Shown piece by piece: positions 55,163-64,000 of a stretch of 64,000 nucleotides of DNA (its first letter is position 1; the number at the start of each line of letters is the position of its first letter). The position numbers and the translations under genes are program-made. This stretch comes from Isoalcanivorax indicus. Its GTDB lineage: Bacteria > Pseudomonadota > Gammaproteobacteria > Pseudomonadales > Alcanivoracaceae. The stretch is taken from assembly GCF_003259185.1 (NCBI RefSeq), contig NZ_QGMP01000001.1, positions 1,922,001 through 1,986,000 of the forward strand, given 5' to 3'. The notes below the pieces were generated by a model that saw only the letters and a program-made list of their open reading frames with translations, was not told the origin of the DNA and searched no databases.

Positions 55163-55723
55163 ATGACCGACATCGACACGCTCACCGGGCTTTACCGTCA
55201 GGTGCTTGAAACCGTGGGCGAAGACCCGCACCGCGAAGGATTGCGCGACACCCCGAAACGGACCGCCAAGGCGGTGGCCTTCCTGACCGAGGGCTACACC
55301 CGATCACTGGCGGAAGTCACCAACAACGCCGTGTTCGAATCCGCCAATGACGAAATGGTCGTGGTGCGGGACATCGAGTTCTACTCGCTCTGCGAACACC
55401 ATATCCTGCCCTTCTTCGGCACCTGCCATATCGCCTACATCCCCGACGGCAAGGTTCTGGGCCTGTCCAAATTTGCCCGCGTGGTGGATATGTTCGCTCG
55501 CCGTTTGCAGATTCAGGAGACGCTGACGCATCAGGTGGCGCATGCCATTCAGGCAGTCACCGGTGCCCGGGGCGTGGGGGTGGTGATGGAAGCACGCCAC
55601 CTGTGCATGATGATGCGCGGCGTGGAGAAACAGAATTCATCCACCACCACCTCGGTCATGCTGGGCACCTTGCGGGAGTCCGCCGCAGCCCGCAGTGAGT
55701 TCCTGTCATTGATCAAGGGTTAG
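55163..55723 (+). CDS. folE: GTP cyclohydrolase I
   Basis: A 186-residue type I GTP cyclohydrolase, first enzyme of folate and pterin synthesis. Zinc ligands are visible in [20 protein letters not shown] and [10 protein letters not shown], and [17 protein letters not shown] marks the N-terminus. A three-base gap separates its TAG from the GTG of the photolyase-like gene, so both are one transcript. GGGGGA lies before the ATG. Confidence 0.97.
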   Translation: MTDIDTLTGLYRQVLETVGEDPHREGLRDTPKRTAKAVAFLTEGYTRSLAEVTNNAVFESANDEMVVVRDIEFYSLCEHHILPFFGTCHIAYIPDGKVLGLSKFARVVDMFARRLQIQETLTHQVAHAIQAVTGARGVGVVMEARHLCMMMRGVEKQNSSTTTSVMLGTLRESAAARSEFLSLIKG

Positions 55724-55726
55724 GGC

Positions 55727-57256
55727 GTGAGCGGCAAGCTGGTACTGATCCTCGGCGACCAGCTCACCGACACCCTGAGCTGTCTCGCCGCAGCGGACCC
55801 GAAGCGCGACAAGGTGGTCATGGCGGAAGTCCTGGCCGAGGCCACCTATGTGCGCCACCACAAGAAGAAGATCATCCTGATCTTCTCGGCCATGCGTCAC
55901 TTTGCCGACACCTTGCGCCGCAAGGGCTGGCACGTCGACTACTTCACCATCAACGATGGCCTGCCGGATATCGCGGCGGCCGTGGCCCGTAGCGCCGCGC
56001 AACATGACAGCGAACGGATTGTGACCACCGAGTGTGGCGAATGGCGACTGGACCAGGACATCCGCAGCTGGCCTGAGCAGCTGAAATTGCCCGTCGACAT
56101 CCTCACCGACGACCGTTTCCTCTGCGACAAGGCGCAATTCGCTGATTGGGCCAGCGGCCGCAAGCAACTGCGCATGGAGTACTTCTACCGGGACATGCGT
56201 CGCCAGACGGGTCTGCTGATGACCCCGGACGGCAAGCCCGAGGGCGGCCAGTGGAATTTTGATGCCGAAAACCGCAAACGCTTTGACGGCAGCCGCCCTC
56301 TCGCACGCCCGATGCAGTTTACGCCAGACGCCATCACCGACGCGGTCATTGCGGATGTCGAAACACACTTCCCCGATCATTTCGGTGACAGTACACCCTT
56401 CTGGTTACCGGTGACACGAAAACAGGCACGCCAGGCGCTGACGCATTTCATGGACCAGGGCCTGCCCGCCTTCGGGGATTATCAGGATGCCATGACCAGC
56501 GCCGACGACTTTCTGTTTCATTCGGTGTTATCGCCGGCCATCAACTGCGGCCTGCTGACTCCCGGTGAGGTCTGCCATGCCGCCGCAGAGCGCTACTACA
56601 GCGGTCATGCACCGCTGAATGCCGTGGAAGGTTTCATCCGGCAGATCATCGGTTGGCGAGAATACGTGCGCGGTATCTACTGGCTGACCATGCCCGGGTA
56701 TCTCGACGAAAACCGCCTGGAGAGCCATGCCCCGCTGCCCTGGTTTTACTGGGACGGCAACACGCGCATGCGCTGTGTCAGCGAGGCGGTCCGCGCCACC
56801 CGCGAACACGCCTACGCCCATCACATCCAGCGCTTGATGGTCACCGGCAATCTGGCGCTGTTACTGGGGGTGGACATCAAAGCCATTCATGAATGGTATC
56901 TGGCGGTCTACGCAGACGCGTATGAGTGGGTGGAGTTGCCCAACACCCTGGGCATGGTCATGCATGCGGACGGCGGTTATCTGGGCTCCAAACCCTATGC
57001 CGCCAGTGGCAAATACATACAGCGCATGTCCGACTATTGCGCTGACTGCCCCTACTCCGTGAGCACCGCAGAGCAGGACAACAGCTGCCCCTTCAACAGC
57101 CTCTACTGGCATTTCATCCAGCGGCATGAAAAGCGCTTTGCCAACCACCCACGAATGGCAATGATCTATCGAAGTTGGGGAAAAATGGACAAGGGCAAAC
57201 GCGAGGCGATTCTGGCGCGCGCGAATACCTTGCTGACCCATGTAGAAACGCTCTGA
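55727..57256 (+). CDS. Fe-S bacterial cryptochrome/(6-4) photolyase family protein
   Basis: A 509-residue protein of the deoxyribodipyrimidine photolyase-related (FeS-BCP) family, FAD enzymes that repair (6-4) photoproducts or act in light signalling. The N-terminal LVLILGDQLTDTLSCL is typical. Four Cys at 350, 438, 441 and 454 match, as I recall, the 4Fe-4S ligands of Agrobacterium PhrB at the same numbers. RQIIGWREYVRGIYWLTMPG and MHADGGYLGSKPYAASGKYI surround the FAD site. GTG start. Linked to folE. Confidence 0.93.
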   Translation: MSGKLVLILGDQLTDTLSCLAAADPKRDKVVMAEVLAEATYVRHHKKKIILIFSAMRHFADTLRRKGWHVDYFTINDGLPDIAAAVARSAAQHDSERIVTTECGEWRLDQDIRSWPEQLKLPVDILTDDRFLCDKAQFADWASGRKQLRMEYFYRDMRRQTGLLMTPDGKPEGGQWNFDAENRKRFDGSRPLARPMQFTPDAITDAVIADVETHFPDHFGDSTPFWLPVTRKQARQALTHFMDQGLPAFGDYQDAMTSADDFLFHSVLSPAINCGLLTPGEVCHAAAERYYSGHAPLNAVEGFIRQIIGWREYVRGIYWLTMPGYLDENRLESHAPLPWFYWDGNTRMRCVSEAVRATREHAYAHHIQRLMVTGNLALLLGVDIKAIHEWYLAVYADAYEWVELPNTLGMVMHADGGYLGSKPYAASGKYIQRMSDYCADCPYSVSTAEQDNSCPFNSLYWHFIQRHEKRFANHPRMAMIYRSWGKMDKGKREAILARANTLLTHVETL

Positions 57257-57323
57257 CAGGGCGTCGGAATACGCCGCCCCTGAGTGCGCCCCGGCCTTGC
57301 TCGCAGCCGGGGCTTACCTCGGC

Positions 57324-60300
57324 TCAGGGTTCTGCCGGTGCTGAAATGATCGGTTCAGACACATACTCCAGTTGCGCGTCGCCGGTCTCGATGCCGAGGT
57401 AGAGCGCGCCGGTCAGCAGCACCGGCTGGCCGATTTCCAGCTCAATGGTCAGCGCGATCGGTGACAGGTTTTGCTGTCTAATTTGCAGGCGGCCATCATC
57501 AAGAAACGTCAGCGCCCCGCTCAGCTCCAGCGTCAGCGGATAGCTGCGCAGGTTGTGCGCCACCGGCAACAGTTCACCGCCCAGATTATGATTCACGACC
57601 TCGGGGTCCAGTTCCGGCGCGTCCAGGTACAGTGACAGTTGCGCCATGAAACGCGCCTCGCCGGCCTCCTCAACGATCCACCCCTTGATGCGGCCGTAAT
57701 CCGGCGCTTCACATTCTCCAGAGGCCGCGTTACAGGTATAACGCATGCGCATGACCTGCGGCCCTGTCTGCGCGGGGAGCGCCTCAAAGTTCAGCGATGC
57801 GGCGACATCAGACAACTCGACGTGCACCACGGTACCGGACAGCAGCACCTGGGTGGGATGGATATAGGCCAGCACACCCCCCTGATCCTTGACCTGATCG
57901 GGAATGCCCGGATCGGCCGCGTCGATGTCTTCCGGTGGTACATAGCCGTACACCTCCACATCCAGATTGCCGTTCAGAAACAGGTAGGTCTCGTCAGGGC
58001 AATCCAGCGGCGCATCGTCGGCATCAAAACCACACCCCACATTGGCGTCGCGGAGGGCATTGCCCGAAGCCGCCGTGCCATCAGCATCAGGGTTGGCATC
58101 CGGATTGCGTGACAGCCGCGTGCTGTTTGCCAATGCCATCGGGTCCACCGAAGGCAGCGTCTCACCGGCGTCCAATATGAAATTGGCATTCACGTCCGCC
58201 CCGGGCAGATTGCGCAAGGCTTGCATCACGGCATGCGACGGCGGCGCACCCAGAAAATGAATCGCCATATCCGGCCCGCCTGCCGTCGCCGGCACGGCCT
58301 CGTCGGGAGTTTGCGCCAGTAACCGGGTTTGCAGTGGCAAGCCGCGCCGGTCACAGATGGCGTCGCTGCCGCAGACCGGATCCAGCTCGGACGAACGCAG
58401 GGTATAGCGATACAGACTGCCGACCGTCCAGGGCGCGGTCGGGGTAAACGTCAGCGTGCGCATCCCGACCGTCACCTGGCCGTCAACCGGATCACCCACC
58501 GGATCGCCTGCGGCGTCAATCTCCTCCACCACAAGGGTGTCTGCGGTCACCGAATCCGGATCCATGTCCTGGGAGAAGGTAACCCTCAAGGAACGATCCG
58601 CGGGCAGGCGCGCCAACGGCAGGTGATCGTCGTCCGGCTTCCCACCCAGGCAACGGCCGGCATCATGGTTCGCCAGGTCGGCTTGTTCGGTAACGCAGGG
58701 GAAGCCCGGATAGGCACTCAGCACCACCGGGGCACGCGGCTGCTCCGTGACAAAGGTCGGCAAGGCAAACGTATCTTCCTGCACCGCCAGGGCATTGCCC
58801 GCCAGGTCGGTAATGCCGTCCTCCAGCACCAGGCTGTATTCGCGCGGCGTGGCATCAGGGCTGTAGATCAACGGTTCCACCGGTCGAATGACCAGGGCGG
58901 CACCGTCGGTGTGAACACGGGGCGTCTCCGCCAGCAGACCGTTCTCATACAGGTGCACACGCCCGACCAGTGTGGTGGGGTCGAGAACCTTGGTGAAATT
59001 CAGGACCAGCGGATCGCCGGGACGGATCAGCTCAGGGTGGGTGCCGGGCAGCCCGCTCTGCAGCTCGGGCGGCGTCGTGTCGTCCAACGGGGGCGGCGGG
59101 TGGTTTTGATCCAGATAGGAGCGCATGGAAAAACTCAGCACACTGCACGCAGATTCGTCGCCCAGGATACGAGGCTCCGCCACGCCCACCGCATCGACGA
59201 CCAGCCTGCCCTCCTCGACAAACACGGTGCCCACCAGCTCAAGATGCATCAGGTTCTGCGTGACGGCCGCATTGGCCCGGGGATCTTCCGTGGTAATGGC
59301 CACGTCCATGTACAGCTTCAGCCAGCGCGGCGCACCGGGCAGGCTGCTGTAGGGATTCTCCAGCATGTAACCCATGGCGTCCGACACAAACTGGATCTCC
59401 ACCGCGCCCGAGTCGAAACCGGCCGGCACGGCGCCGCCAATCAGCACCTCGAGAGACGTACCGCTCAGGCGCGAGCCGCGCGCAATACGCAACGGTGAGG
59501 TATCCGGAAACGTGGGGATATGGGCCAGCTCGGCCCGTATGTCGCCGCTCTGCTGGGTGCTGTTGTCCTCGCCCAGCAGTACCGAGGCCATGGGCACCAT
59601 ATTGACCGGCTCGCCGGTCAGCGGCGACACAACTGCCCCGCCCTGCGCGTCCGGCACTTCCTGCACCAGGGTGGAGCGATTCCCGGTGTCCTGCGGCGAG
59701 AACGTCAGGCTGTACGCGTCCAGCGCATCACCATAGGCACTTCGGATGCCACCGAGCAGTTGCAGGGTGTAGTCCTCACCCGGCAGCAACTCGGTCAGGG
59801 GATCAAGCGTCAGGTGACGCCCGCGCACCAGCACCTGCGCTGGCACCAGCGCACCCTCGCTGTCGGTCAGGCTCAGGGTATCGCCATAGCGCACCGTGTC
59901 CCGCGCCAACGGTTGCGTAAACAGCAACCGGAAGTTGGAGAACGCCAGAATGGGCAACGCCTCGCCATCCGGAATCTGACGCTGCACAGTAAAACCCGTG
60001 CTGCTGGCCATCTGTTCACGCGGGCCTTCTGCGGCCGCGCCCGTGGTGAACGAGAAACTGGTCGGTGCCATCTCTCCGGCAGCCAGACTCAGTGCCTCGA
60101 TCTGCAAGGTGTATTCACTCAAGGGCGCCAGGCGTGCCTCGGGCACAAGCACCAGGCCGCGCCCCTCGCCCACCTCGCGATGGCTGAACGCCACCGTCTC
60201 CCCCTCGCCATCCAGTAACGTCAGACGACTCTCCGGGTGCGACGCGGTGATCTCGCTGCTGAAGCGCAGCACCAGCGGTGCCGACGCGGGCACTTCAATC

Positions 60301-60467
60301 TGTTGCGGCGCCGGATAGCTGTATACCAACCCTTGCTGGCCGGCGTAGCGATCCGGCCCTTGCCGGATGTCCGCCTTGTCATCCCCGCAACCGGCCAGCA
60401 GCAGCGCGCCCATCAGCAGCGCCCCGATCAGCGGCGCATTGAATGCAGGTAACCTGATGCCTGTCAT
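57324..60467 (-). CDS. Large Ig-like (Big_5-type) lipoprotein
   Basis: A 1047-residue lipoprotein with lipobox LAGC (Cys27). Several bacterial Ig-like units start with the APLVLRFSSEI type of motif (for example SLRVTFSQDMDPDSVTADTL and PLVLNFTKVLDPTTLVGRVH). Asp/Asn-rich stretches such as VDVNANFILDAGE resemble calcium-binding loops. AAGGAG precedes the ATG. It is the last gene of the lipase/porin operon and may sit on the cell surface. No enzymatic motif seen. Confidence 0.85.
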   Translation of the reverse strand: MTGIRLPAFNAPLIGALLMGALLLAGCGDDKADIRQGPDRYAGQQGLVYSYPAPQQIEVPASAPLVLRFSSEITASHPESRLTLLDGEGETVAFSHREVGEGRGLVLVPEARLAPLSEYTLQIEALSLAAGEMAPTSFSFTTGAAAEGPREQMASSTGFTVQRQIPDGEALPILAFSNFRLLFTQPLARDTVRYGDTLSLTDSEGALVPAQVLVRGRHLTLDPLTELLPGEDYTLQLLGGIRSAYGDALDAYSLTFSPQDTGNRSTLVQEVPDAQGGAVVSPLTGEPVNMVPMASVLLGEDNSTQQSGDIRAELAHIPTFPDTSPLRIARGSRLSGTSLEVLIGGAVPAGFDSGAVEIQFVSDAMGYMLENPYSSLPGAPRWLKLYMDVAITTEDPRANAAVTQNLMHLELVGTVFVEEGRLVVDAVGVAEPRILGDESACSVLSFSMRSYLDQNHPPPPLDDTTPPELQSGLPGTHPELIRPGDPLVLNFTKVLDPTTLVGRVHLYENGLLAETPRVHTDGAALVIRPVEPLIYSPDATPREYSLVLEDGITDLAGNALAVQEDTFALPTFVTEQPRAPVVLSAYPGFPCVTEQADLANHDAGRCLGGKPDDDHLPLARLPADRSLRVTFSQDMDPDSVTADTLVVEEIDAAGDPVGDPVDGQVTVGMRTLTFTPTAPWTVGSLYRYTLRSSELDPVCGSDAICDRRGLPLQTRLLAQTPDEAVPATAGGPDMAIHFLGAPPSHAVMQALRNLPGADVNANFILDAGETLPSVDPMALANSTRLSRNPDANPDADGTAASGNALRDANVGCGFDADDAPLDCPDETYLFLNGNLDVEVYGYVPPEDIDAADPGIPDQVKDQGGVLAYIHPTQVLLSGTVVHVELSDVAASLNFEALPAQTGPQVMRMRYTCNAASGECEAPDYGRIKGWIVEEAGEARFMAQLSLYLDAPELDPEVVNHNLGGELLPVAHNLRSYPLTLELSGALTFLDDGRLQIRQQNLSPIALTIELEIGQPVLLTGALYLGIETGDAQLEYVSEPIISAPAEP

Positions 60468-60490
60468 GATGTGCTCCTTACTACGCCCGG

Positions 60491-61828
60491 TCAGAATCGC
60501 AGCGTCACGCTGCCCGCAAAAACATGCACCTCGCCCTTGGTGCGCACGGTTTCCAGTGGGTCGGGGTCTGACGGGTCCGACGTCACCAGATCAAACTCGC
60601 GATGTTTGAGATGATGGAACTGGTAGCCGACATCAATCTGTACCGGATGCGCCATGAACGGCAGGCGGTGGGCCACCACGCTCAAACCCAGACCCAGCAC
60701 CAGCTTGTCGTTATCCAGATAATTGACGTCCGGGGTGCGCGTGCTGCGCAACGCCGAACGCTCCCAGGCGGCGCCAGTCTTGACGGTAAAATGCTCACTG
60801 ACGTCGTGTTCAAGGCCGAGGCGTGGAATCACGATATCGCGAAAACGTGCTTCGGCCTGATCGCGCACGGTGTCCCCTTCGAATTCGCGGCTCAGCCGTT
60901 GCCATGCCTGGTATTCCCCGGTCAGCCCCACACGGGTGCGGCCAGCAAACGCGTACTGTATGCCCAGGGTGGTAATCTCCGGCTGAAATGAATCGATGGC
61001 TCTGATGGCCAGCTCGAGTCCCGGCCCGGTCACGGTGCCGGGAATTTCTGCCTCGGCATCCACGCGCACACGGGTGTTGGAATAGCCGCGATAGCCCAGT
61101 GCAATATCCAGATGATCCATCCAGCAGTCTTGCACGCTGCAGAACGTCTCGCCCATGTTGACGTGGAACCCGAGGATCGGCCGCAGCACCGGCTCGGCGG
61201 TGACATCCAGTCGTTCGCGGCGGGTATCTCCCTGGAGATTCGTCTCGGTATACAGCTTGGCGTCACTGTGCAGCGTCAACCGGAGCGCTGCGCCGAAATT
61301 AATGCCTCGCCACAATTGGGTGCCGACGCCGATCGACAGGAACAACGGTTGCCGACCGTAGTGCAGGAACTGGCCGAACTCGGATGTCTCGGCATTGAAC
61401 GCCAGCATCTCCTGCGCATACCGCTCTGATCCCAACATGAAACCGAGGTACAGGGGATGCCGGAACGTTGTCAGGTTGCTCAGATCGGTTTTCAGGCCCA
61501 GCAACAACTGCTGCGACGGGGTGTCGTCCAGCACACTGCCACTGCGTTGCGCGGGCGCCGCGCCGCCGAGGCTTTCCGCACGCAAGGTATGGTCCGCATG
61601 GAACAGACCGCCCGTGAGTTCACCTCGGCCGTCCCGCGCCAGGGCGGCGGGATTGTAGTAGACCGACGAGACCTGTGTGCTGAACAGGGACAGTGCTTGC
61701 GCCGTGGCCACATCATGAGGCAACACACCGTAGGTGGACGGCGCGTTGCCCATGGCGGCCAGCGTCGGTGTCGCCGCCAGGCTCAGCGCCGCACCGAAAA
61801 ACGTACCCGCAATCGTTGTTATTTTCAT
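60491..61828 (-). CDS. FadL-like outer membrane porin
   Basis: A 445-residue exported barrel. Signal peptide ends TLAAM; the mature N-terminus GNAPSTYGVLPHDVATAQAL and VSSVYYNPAALARDGRGEL corresponds to the FadL plug (the NPAAL motif is typical). Amphipathic strands and a terminal Phe (VFAGSVTLRF) follow. FadL proteins import fatty acids or hydrophobic compounds. GGAGG lies seven bases before the ATG at 61828. In the operon it follows the lipase with a 22-base gap. Confidence 0.87.
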   Translation of the reverse strand: MKITTIAGTFFGAALSLAATPTLAAMGNAPSTYGVLPHDVATAQALSLFSTQVSSVYYNPAALARDGRGELTGGLFHADHTLRAESLGGAAPAQRSGSVLDDTPSQQLLLGLKTDLSNLTTFRHPLYLGFMLGSERYAQEMLAFNAETSEFGQFLHYGRQPLFLSIGVGTQLWRGINFGAALRLTLHSDAKLYTETNLQGDTRRERLDVTAEPVLRPILGFHVNMGETFCSVQDCWMDHLDIALGYRGYSNTRVRVDAEAEIPGTVTGPGLELAIRAIDSFQPEITTLGIQYAFAGRTRVGLTGEYQAWQRLSREFEGDTVRDQAEARFRDIVIPRLGLEHDVSEHFTVKTGAAWERSALRSTRTPDVNYLDNDKLVLGLGLSVVAHRLPFMAHPVQIDVGYQFHHLKHREFDLVTSDPSDPDPLETVRTKGEVHVFAGSVTLRF

Positions 61829-61850
61829 AAGGTTGCCTCCGCGATACCGC

Positions 61851-63086
61851 TCAGGGAAAACAATGGGATGCCGGCAGCTGCCCGGCCAGCCGCTGTTCGA
61901 TAAAGGCGTTGACGCCCTCATTGCCGTGATAGACCAGATTCAGATGACGGATCACGCCGGTGTCGCCGCCGGTGTCATGGCTTTGCCAGGTCACGTCCAC
62001 GCCGAGGGCGCAGTAGTCATCGCGCAGGGTTTGCGCCTGCCCATAGGCCACCAGACTGTCCTGCTGCTCGTGGTACAGATACACCGGCACCGCAATGGGT
62101 TGATCACCAAGCTGGTTCTCGGCAATGCGATTGAAACGCTCGGCATTGAGGGGATTGATGTCGGTGAGATCATCCAGCGTGATACCCGCAAACCCCTGCA
62201 GCAGCTCCAGCACGCACATGTCCTCCTGCATTGCCTGCAACGCCGCCATGCCAGCCTGATTCACAAAGGGCGCCAACGACAGCTCGGGGTACGCATGGTC
62301 CTGCCCCAGCAAGGCATAAAACATGACGCCAAAACCGGGCTCCCCGTTGAGCGGCAACGCCACCGCCGCCAGATTGGCGGGCACACCGCCCCCGGCCACA
62401 CCCACCAGATTCAGGGTCGGCGCGTAATCCGGTTGCATCTGCCCGGCCCACATCGCCGCACCGCCGCCCTGGGAATAGCCACGAAACAGCACGGGCGCCA
62501 GATCGGAAAGGCCGGCCTCGGGAAAGCGCTGCGCCGCACGCACGCCGTTGATCAGGGCGGCGCCCATGGATCGGCCGACCATGTAGGTGGTGGCCGGGTC
62601 CGGGTGATAGCCCTCATAGTCGGTCACCAGCACGGCATAGCCACGCTGCAGCATGTCGTTGAGGGTGGCCTGTTCATAAAAAGCACCCTTGTCGATCATG
62701 CGCGAAGGTGCACAGCGCGCCGCCGGCCCATGCGTCCCCGGGCCCATGCCGATCAGCGGCATGCTGCCCGGATCGCCCGCGCGCGGTACCACCAAGGTGC
62801 CCGTCACCGCATTCGCTTCACCGAGGGCATCCGTGGAGCGGTACATGACCTGCCAGGCACGTGCCATGGCGCGCGCGGACGGCGGCCCCGCGTTGACCTC
62901 ACGCGTTTTGATGATGTCGCCCGGCTCACCGGCAGGCAGCGGGACCGGGGGCTGATACCAGTCATCGGCGACGGCGATCAGCGGGCCGCTGATCACTATC
63001 GTCGCCAGCGCCGTCAGCAGCGCGGTCAGCAACACCGTGAGACGTCCTCTGGTGCGTCTTGTGTCAATCCTGGTTGCGTCGATCAT
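61851..63086 (-). CDS. Secretory lipase (LIP family)
   Basis: A 411-residue exported alpha/beta hydrolase of the LIP family, known from Candida lipases and bacterial homologues. The signal peptide is LTVLLTALLTALATIVISG; the nucleophile elbow is GYSQGGGAAMWAGQ. VYLYHEQQDSLVAYGQAQ near the C-terminus holds the likely catalytic Asp, and VIRHLNL the His. GAGGA precedes the ATG at 63086, which overlaps the preceding stop by four bases. It would release fatty acids for the FadL-like porin. Confidence 0.9.
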   Translation of the reverse strand: MIDATRIDTRRTRGRLTVLLTALLTALATIVISGPLIAVADDWYQPPVPLPAGEPGDIIKTREVNAGPPSARAMARAWQVMYRSTDALGEANAVTGTLVVPRAGDPGSMPLIGMGPGTHGPAARCAPSRMIDKGAFYEQATLNDMLQRGYAVLVTDYEGYHPDPATTYMVGRSMGAALINGVRAAQRFPEAGLSDLAPVLFRGYSQGGGAAMWAGQMQPDYAPTLNLVGVAGGGVPANLAAVALPLNGEPGFGVMFYALLGQDHAYPELSLAPFVNQAGMAALQAMQEDMCVLELLQGFAGITLDDLTDINPLNAERFNRIAENQLGDQPIAVPVYLYHEQQDSLVAYGQAQTLRDDYCALGVDVTWQSHDTGGDTGVIRHLNLVYHGNEGVNAFIEQRLAGQLPASHCFP

Positions 63087-64000
63087 GGTTGCGTCCTCTC
63101 TGTTGCGCCCGGTGCCAGACTCGGTGCCAGGCCCATTGCCAGCGCCATACGATTGCCCGTGCCGGTCATGAACAGATTGATAAAGCTTTCCAGGCCGCCA
63201 CAATTCTCGAACGTCGGCATATCGTAGGTCCCCTCCAGATAGACGCCCTCCAGAACGCCTCCCGCTTCCACGTCAAACGCACCACCGGAGGGGGTTGCCA
63301 GATGCAGCGTTATCGGTGTGGCGGTTCGACAGGTTTCGCCGCCACCCGACAGCAACGGCAGACCCAGCATGCGCACGCTGATGGCGGGCACCCGCACGTG
63401 CATGAGCGTTTCCGTTGTCAGGATGTCGCTGTCGAGGTGACCCCGGGTCTGTGCCACCGGCTCGAACAGCAACTCGGCGTCGGCCATCAGCAAACGCAAC
63501 AACCAGCGCATGTGCAGCCGGGTGTGGGCAGGCGCGAAATGCATGTCGGCGGCCAGCGCGCCGTCGTCTTCCAGCACGCCGCTGATCTGGCCCTGTAACG
63601 CCGCCATGCCGTCTGCGGCACGAATCAGCGTCTGCCCGCTTATCGGCAAGGCAAATTCTCCGCCTGCGCTACCTTCACCCACGATCAGGGTATGCAGGAC
63701 GTTATCCTGATCCGGTTCAAGCAGACACTCGGCTTCAAATTCGCCGATACCGGTCAGTGCGCCCTGCGCGTCCAGCGGTCGCAGTGTCATGACCAGATGC
63801 TCAACCCTGATCGCCACCTCGCCCGCATTCTGTTGTTCAAATATCAACGGCGGCGTCTCGCCCTGCGCGTCAATCTGAAAATCGCCGGGCGCGCCCGGCA
63901 TGGCTTGCTCGGGCACCGTCATGGGCACCGAGAGGTCCAGCGTCAACGCCGGGCCGTCGATCCGGGCCTGAGCCTGAACCGTGCCCGAAAGCGTGCGCGA
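63083..64000 (-). CDS. Partial hypothetical protein, first visible gene of the lipase operon
   Basis: The reading frame is open to the right edge of the window, so the start lies beyond it; 305 codons are visible. The visible part is beta-rich (MTLRPLDAQGALTGIGEFEA, ISGVLEDDGALAADMHFAPA) with few Cys and no known catalytic motif. A TTG at 63946 is in frame but is not a convincing start. It overlaps the lipase start as ATGA. Function unknown; possibly a lipid-binding or surface protein. Confidence 0.75.
   Translation of the reverse strand, partial: SRTLSGTVQAQARIDGPALTLDLSVPMTVPEQAMPGAPGDFQIDAQGETPPLIFEQQNAGEVAIRVEHLVMTLRPLDAQGALTGIGEFEAECLLEPDQDNVLHTLIVGEGSAGGEFALPISGQTLIRAADGMAALQGQISGVLEDDGALAADMHFAPAHTRLHMRWLLRLLMADAELLFEPVAQTRGHLDSDILTTETLMHVRVPAISVRMLGLPLLSGGGETCRTATPITLHLATPSGGAFDVEAGGVLEGVYLEGTYDMPTFENCGGLESFINLFMTGTGNRMALAMGLAPSLAPGATERTQP

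Noticed and set aside
1..64000. CRISPR arrays, insertion sequences or prophage genes
   Set aside because: No regularly spaced direct repeats, no transposase or integrase and no phage structural genes were found.

Overview
The window looks like chromosome from a GC-rich gammaproteobacterium, most likely a marine lipid or hydrocarbon degrader close to Alcanivorax. That placement is an inference from gene content: EpmC, RlmM, PdxB, a PA1571-type small protein, AlaA next to HtpX and MsrB, a fatty-acid-transport-type acyl-CoA synthetase, an LCAD-like acyl-CoA dehydrogenase, a FadL-like porin and many secreted lipoproteins. Most genes are compact, GC-rich and joined by 1-4 base overlaps.

Layout. 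1-1836: the tail of an unknown gene and a secreted alpha/beta-hydrolase lipoprotein. 1989-7234: a tRNA-Thr gene followed by a small defence and toxin-antitoxin island. It holds PrlF-YhaV with a double-palindrome operator; an obviously AT-rich segment with a broken HTH regulator, a MazG-like NTP pyrophosphohydrolase and a 796-residue protein joining a PD-(D/E)XK nuclease, a Schlafen-group-3 (DUF2075) helicase and a LexA-like S24 autoprotease; and a Phd-zeta toxin-antitoxin pair. 7370-9437: a TatT-like lipoprotein and an AdeT-like solute-binding protein. 9810-16457: a DUF4394 lipoprotein and a MacA-MacB-outer membrane factor efflux operon preceded by a DCC-family protein. 16533-22305: a TRIC-type channel, two tandem paralogous propeller lipoproteins, and a metallopeptidase-propeller-Omp85 barrel fusion. 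22306-33627: housekeeping and lipid activation (acyl-CoA synthetase, purEK, Tag-like glycosylase, msrB, alaA, htpX, an AcoX-like NAD-kinase-fold protein, pdxB). 34582-43729: a nine-gene operon of TPR proteins and lipoproteins with ExbB, two unequal ExbD proteins and a TonB/AgmX-like protein, which reads as one envelope-spanning energised machine. 43702-50091: epmC, a MATE exporter, an unknown duplicated-domain protein, a 600-base non-coding stretch with two large inverted repeats, tusA with an AmpG-like transporter, and rlmM. 50152-57256: a small outer-membrane barrel, purU, an AraC-type regulator diverging from an acyl-CoA dehydrogenase/SDR pair, folE and an Fe-S cryptochrome/photolyase. 57324-64000: an operon of a partial protein, a secretory lipase, a FadL-like porin and a large Ig-like lipoprotein.

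The best candidate for an undescribed system is the HTH-MazG-nuclease/helicase/S24 operon at 3148-6106. It combines a nucleotide-depleting enzyme, a Schlafen-class helicase-nuclease and a self-cleavage module that in LexA and UmuD answers DNA damage. The second is the Glt/Ton-like operon, in which one ExbD keeps the proton-carrying Asp and the other has Asn in its place.
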